Shown here: positions 59,461-64,000 of the stretch, piece by piece | Layout of the letters: every line of letters starts with the position of its first letter | Position numbering within the stretch: the stretch's first letter is position 1 | From: Siphonodentalium dalli | Taxonomy: Eukaryota; Mollusca; Scaphopoda; Gadilida; Siphonodentaliidae | NCBI GenBank assembly: GCA_032622095.1 | Contig: CP136062.1 | Location: 135,322,960-135,386,959, forward strand | DNA: 64,000 bases | Direction of reading: 5' to 3' | Position numbers and translations under genes: made by a program | The notes under the pieces: model-generated | Seen by the model: only the letters and a program-made list of their open reading frames with translations | What the model was told of the DNA's origin: nothing | Database searches by the model: none

Positions 59461-61317
59461 TATGTCATAGAAACCAGTCAACTGGCGCTTCTGTTTAGCT
59501 AGGAAATTATTATTTTTATATATTAAATATTTTCTATGAACCAGGACAGTTTATGTGGCTATATTTAGAACATTGCTACATTTGTATTGACAATTTATCT
59601 TTCAAATCACTTTTATGTGAACTATTAGTAACACCAGATGTTTCCCTGGTGTGTGTCTTTTTTTTGGTTCTTTTTTTTGTGTGTGTTTTTGTGTGAACGT
59701 CAGTGCTAGAGTGATAAGTACAAGTATAAAAAGTACATATAAACGAGTTTCCTATAACTTCTGTTGTTGTAGAACGTGGTGCCAGGAAGATATATCCCAT
59801 CTTTAAGCGTATAATATATAGCGATGGAGAACATGTTACAAAATCTCACGGATATTATCAGCTAAACTCTCTTGACGTTCCTTGTGATTGTGGCGATTAA
59901 AGTGGGCCTGGTACGTCTTCGTCTCATCTGGAGGGTAAGTGTGATAGAGAATAAGAACTGCTAGTCGTGCGGCTTCTTTACATTAGTCCTGTGCCCCTTA
60001 TGGCGATATAAAAAGGATTTTCTTTGACGGGCATCAAAGCAATGCTATAAGCGTTCCAGAAGCCTTTCTAAATCGTCGTCAATAACTGGCGGGGAATTTA
60101 TTAAAAAGAAACTCAAAATTAAAAGTGTTTTATCCTAAGTGGAGTCGCGATTTTTTTCTTCAAGACACGTATCAGTTTACTGTTCGATTTATTCTAACGC
60201 GTGGGTAATAACTGAGTGAAATCTCAAAATATGTCGTGTATAACGTCATTATTATACAACACATAGGAACATGACTAAAATTTATGTCTTTTGTTGGGAT
60301 CTACAACTTATAGAATTTTAAACTGCACCGCTTCAGTATCACTGCCTTCATTTGGAATTTCCCAACTGACTCAAAAACATTTCTAGCTGGTTAGAAATAT
60401 TCAACATCTCCATAATTATGGTTGTAAAATATGTAGCTGCATGGCCATTTCAGTCTAAAAATGTTTGACTTAAAGTACGAACATATTTTAAACTTGGTCT
60501 ATAAACAACACCTTTTACACTTTTAGATATTAGTTGGAAACTGGAACATCACAAATATCAAACAAGTTCTGTCTGATATTTCCAATTTCCGTTGATTCCG
60601 ACTTAAAATTTCCAACTGTTGAAATTGTAAAGCACTGATGGTGTTTAGACGCCCATAAATCACACCACGCCCCTGCATGTTAACGCGCTTGATACCATCG
60701 CGATAAGGAATAAAGTCCATCCTGACCAGAAAAATAGTTGTTGCAGTCTTATTGGGGTTTGTATCAATCTTCAGAGGGGGTTAGTTTTGAAGTTCACATT
60801 GGGCCAAATAACTAATTGATATTTTGTGCATGTGAAAAGTGACATTACAGAGCCACAACATGTTCAGGCATCCATATAAACCAATACTATTCCGATTATG
60901 TAACATTCCAAAAAGCTCGATTGTTTATATTATTGGGTCATCATATATATAATCAAATTGGTATATTTACAAAAATGCAGTTGTGTATATGTTATAATCA
61001 TTAGCATTGCATAGTTTCAGAATAGCAATCATGTTTAGAGAAATTATGATCGCCGAAATCGATGTCCATTTATGCCGACTTTCTATGTCACGGTAAGACT
61101 TATTCAATTCATACCATCTAGAATAATATTCAATTTGAAACAATATAGCGAAAGTTCAATGTTGCTCAAATGCTTCTATATATATACACCGGAATTTCCT
61201 GCATAATATATCGACCTACATATACCTGCTATCAAATTACGTATTCATAGTTGTTGATGTTCAAATGAGCCACATATGTTTAACAATCGTTCGCTGTGCG
61301 GCACTGCTAGTACATCT
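59461..61317. other. Unassigned sequence
   Basis: Degenerate GGAAATTTCCAAC-type text at 60350-60620; poly-T/GTGT-rich run near 59655-59695. A tempting GGAGGGTAAGT donor-like site at 59930 has an in-frame stop in the upstream reading. No gene called. Confidence 0.35.
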
Positions 61318-61620
61318 GGAGGGGCGGTGACTCGGTTGGTATAAGATACATGAGGCATTGGGTAACTATAAGCTGTCCAGCGATAGCCAAGCTGGTTCAA
61401 TCCCAGATAATGGCGGATTTGTGATCCATGATCAGAGAAGGTTACCAGATTCGTGTTTTCGGGCAAATTTATCAATTTCTTACCCGGGTCGGTGGTTTCT
61501 ACACGCAGTTTAGGGATTTCTCGATGCAATCAATTTCTGAGTTGTCTTCCCCAAACCCGTAAAACTGATAACGTCGTGATATGGCACAGCGAAATAAACG
61601 CCGCTAAACTCCGCTAATAA
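61318..61620 (+). mobile_element. tRNA-derived SINE, copy 2
   Basis: A-box-like GGTGACTCGGTTGGTATAAG near 61326 and B-box-like CTGGTTCAATCCCAG near 61391. Body word GAAGGTTACCAGATTCG and tail CTGATAACGTCGTGATATGG are shared with 2036-2345 (GAAGGTAACCTGATTCG, CTGATAATGTCGTGATGTGG). The copies are strongly diverged, hence old. Target duplication not visible. Confidence 0.7.
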
Positions 61621-61630
61621 TATGATAAAC

Positions 61631-61790
61631 TACAGTAATGCCCCAAATAATCGACTCTTTAACCACAGCAGAATTATGGGTACATTTTCAGGATTTAGTC
61701 GGAAATATGGCTTGTTGCATTCATCGGAAAGCTCTCATTGAGAGCTTTCCGATGAATGGCAACAAGCCGATTATTTAGGGCATTACTGTA
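61631..61790. mobile_element. TA-flanked MITE, family B copy 3
   Basis: 160 bp, ends TACAGTAATGCCCCAAATAA and TTATTTAGGGCATTACTGTA. The left arm is complete through GGAAAGCTCTC. The right arm lacks the section between GGCAACAAGCC and GATTATTTAGGG, so it is an internal-deletion derivative of the form at 54381. Confidence 0.8.
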
Positions 61791-62572
61791 CCTCTGGATT
61801 GCATGCTCGGTATCTCAGTGAACTCGGGGTCTATATATGCCAAAGAAACATGCAATGCCATCGGTCACCGTGGAAACTAGAGAAGTTAAATACAGATTGA
61901 TTCGCGTAAACATTTAAGTGCTGATTGGTGTCGGTGATGAACCTACCAACAAAGTCATTAGCGCTGATTGATAGTTAATAACGAATCTAAGAAAACGTTT
62001 GTCCCTATCTCATAAACTGATTGTCGTCCGTGGGTGACGGGTAGTTAGACAGACAAACACGCGATTGCATATGGTATTAACTGGCGAAGAACGAGATACA
62101 TAAACACACTGGCAAATGAGGCAATATGGCCTGCAAATTGCCATGCAATCGGTCGGAAGTGACTTTCTCTTGCACACTTTTTTGTACTGAAAGATTTCTG
62201 AGTTACAAAATTTAGGACTTCTGTATAGTTACATGCAAGATGCGAGCAGCGAGTACACGTTTTATTATTGCCAGATCATCGAAGGCTAAATGTCAGATGT
62301 GAACGATAAACGAATTATACTATTATTTATTAAAAAACAGACATTTATATACCAATGTTTAAAGTTAACAAGACAAAACCTAGATAAATTAAAATTATTA
62401 TTACATGTATAGTTATATTACTTTTCAACGGGGACGGCAGGTAGACAACCTTCTTGGTTATGCTGTCCCCGATAGCTCATTGAATGTTATACTATTACAC
62501 TGTGTATATAATTGTATATATCATATGAATGAGTTATGAATAAATAATCATAGTCATAGTCATAGAACTCAT
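61791..62572. other. Repeat-free stretch, unassigned
   Basis: 61840-62170 has balanced composition and no repeat partner (e.g. GCTGATTGGTGTCGGTGATG, TTAGCGCTGATTGATAG). It could be conserved non-coding DNA of the Hmx locus, but that is a guess; no gene recognised. Confidence 0.25.
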
Positions 62573-62728
62573 TTACTGAATTGTAAATATAATATATTGC
62601 TCACATAGTGTATGTAATGGGTGGTGAACATGCTTTCTATAATCACTTTATTACTGAATTGTAAATATAATATATTGCTCACATAGTGTATGTAATGGGT
62701 GGTGAACATGCTTTCTATAATCACTTTA
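62573..62728. repeat. Exact 78-bp tandem duplication
   Basis: 62573-62650 and 62651-62728 are identical by eye, beginning TTACTGAATTGTAAATATAA and ending CTATAATCACTTTA. Perfect identity implies a recent duplication or, less likely, an assembly artefact. The minus frame across it simply repeats itself. Confidence 0.9.
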
Positions 62729-62787
62729 TCGTTCGTATTATATTGAACCATATGCATACGTGTGTATTTGTGTCCCATGCATTATAT

Positions 62788-62827
62788 ACAGCGTATAAAC
62801 ATCTGATACAGCGTATAAACATCTGAT
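62788..62827. repeat. Exact 20-bp tandem duplication
   Basis: ACAGCGTATAAACATCTGAT occurs twice head to tail, only ~60 bp after the 78-bp duplication. Confidence 0.9.
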
Positions 62828-64000
62828 AATATATATTCACCGGGGATCGGAACACAAGTTAACGAACTTAGTAATCGTTCCTCTCCCCATCAACACTGAT
62901 GTTGATGCTGATGTGGAGATGGTTAAGAAATTTATCAAAATGGGTGAGATGTTGTTGCGCTGTAAATTTGGAAAAAGGATAAGAAAGATAAGTTTTATTG
63001 ATTCCAATTTTTTAATTTAATTAATGTTGTTGGTCGTCAGGTATTATTCGCTGATACACGGGTATACCTGTATTACAGCAGCGCAGGAACCGTGTACGGC
63101 TCTAATAAGTTTATCATCCCTCCAGTCTATATTTATTTTAATTTAAAAAAATGTTCTGCTATGTGATTGATCATTTCTATGGAAGATATTCAGAATTTCG
63201 CAAATTGCACGAAGATACACGTAGTACAAAATTAGTTCCACCACTAATCGATGTTCGTACAGCATATATTATCTCTATATTTGTTTATTTTATCGTATAT
63301 CGATTTTCTCAGTATCATATATTTTATTTATGTAAGCACGTGACAGCGTTTGCTTGAAATAAATAATGTAGCAGCGGTAGTGGTATATAGTTTAGAAGTA
63401 GTAGTATATATATAAAATAGCCGCAGAATGGTACATGGCCATGCATGATATCGAAGTTATATATCGCAAAATCAATTCAAATAGTGTATTATCTCCGTTG
63501 ATTACTTTCGGAACTGGTGGTTTCTACAAATATGACTAATTACATAATATGTAAACAACATCTGACACAGAAAATATGGCTCTGAAATAATAGTTGATAC
63601 ATGTATGTACATTGAAAGTGATGTGAACCACTCCACTGATGAGTTCCGAATGTAATACCAAAAAATCATGCCAAAAGTTATGTTCATAAATTTGATGTCC
63701 AAATAGTAAAAACACAGGGTCAGTGTTATAAGCGACTTACATGCAGTGATTATTATTGGCGCAATCATTGTCACAATGTTTATGCCAAATACTGCTCCCG
63801 AATACAGCAGTACATATTTACATTTGTACTTATAGTTCAACCGTTGTGTTCTCTCAACTGGTGCATGCAGTCAATGCGGTTGGAATATTCTACAATTTTA
63901 GTTCATTGCTGCATTCTTCCAATGGGGATTGTGTTTGGATATTAACTGATTGAATTGTATTCAATGGAATAAGTCCAATGGCCTAACAACATGTATGACA
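62828..64000. other. Unassigned sequence
   Basis: A ~20-bp fragment of repeat M (AAAGTGATGTGAACCACTCC) sits at about 63617-63636. No gene recognised. Confidence 0.35.

Noticed and set aside
59822..59950. Small membrane peptide or exon ending at GGAGGGTAAGT
   Set aside because: The ATG frame reads 13 codons and then a TAA before the hydrophobic stretch, and no acceptor gives an open frame.

Overview
This looks like AT-rich nuclear DNA from a marine-type invertebrate animal, judged by eye. It has one intron-bearing homeobox exon, many palindromic MITEs, tRNA-derived SINEs, a decayed LINE, satellites and homopolymer/microsatellite tracts. There is no bacterial-style gene packing, operon or CRISPR array. 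I cannot fix the phylum: the homeodomain is too conserved across bilaterians.

The only gene I can defend is on the minus strand at 52,503-53,194. It is the 3'-terminal coding exon of an Hmx (Nkx5/H6 family) homeobox gene, with a clear splice acceptor at 53,195-53,196 and a complete homeodomain. Its first exon lies at higher coordinates and was not found. Almost everything else is repeat or unannotated non-coding sequence. A few short open segments with exon-like features (near 340-500, 18,377 and 28,328-28,508) are flagged with low confidence only.

Layout. 0-8 kb: hairpin element, 33-bp coding-phase minisatellite, tRNA-SINE with visible target duplications, ~150-bp tandem array, and TTAA-flanked MITEs. 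9-16 kb: ~170-180-bp repeat arrays, one split by a 1.75-kb inverted-terminal element, plus a minus-strand SINE. 16-24 kb: mostly unique sequence, a 750-bp foldback element and a cluster of a GTCTGCNCCGTTAC motif. 24-28 kb: dense MITE cluster. 29.8-32.1 kb: large inverted repeat (arms ~575 bp). 33.4-34.4 kb: 12-unit ~86-bp hairpin satellite. 38.0-39.3 kb: dead LINE reverse transcriptase. 40.2-46.3 kb: 6.2-kb foldback structure whose arms carry a degenerate motif every 21 bp. 46.5-50.7 kb: more MITEs. 52.5-53.2 kb: Hmx. 54-62 kb: further MITEs, an inverted-repeat pair carrying an exact 70-bp block copied from a repeat next door, a nested MITE with a readable empty site, and a second SINE copy.

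The most unusual observations are (i) the 21-bp-phased motif in the foldback arms, where spacing is kept while spacer sequence diverges; (ii) a nearly invariant ~70-bp palindrome cassette found inside two MITE types with unrelated termini; and (iii) the exact 70-bp transplanted block. No autonomous transposase was found, so all DNA elements here look non-autonomous.
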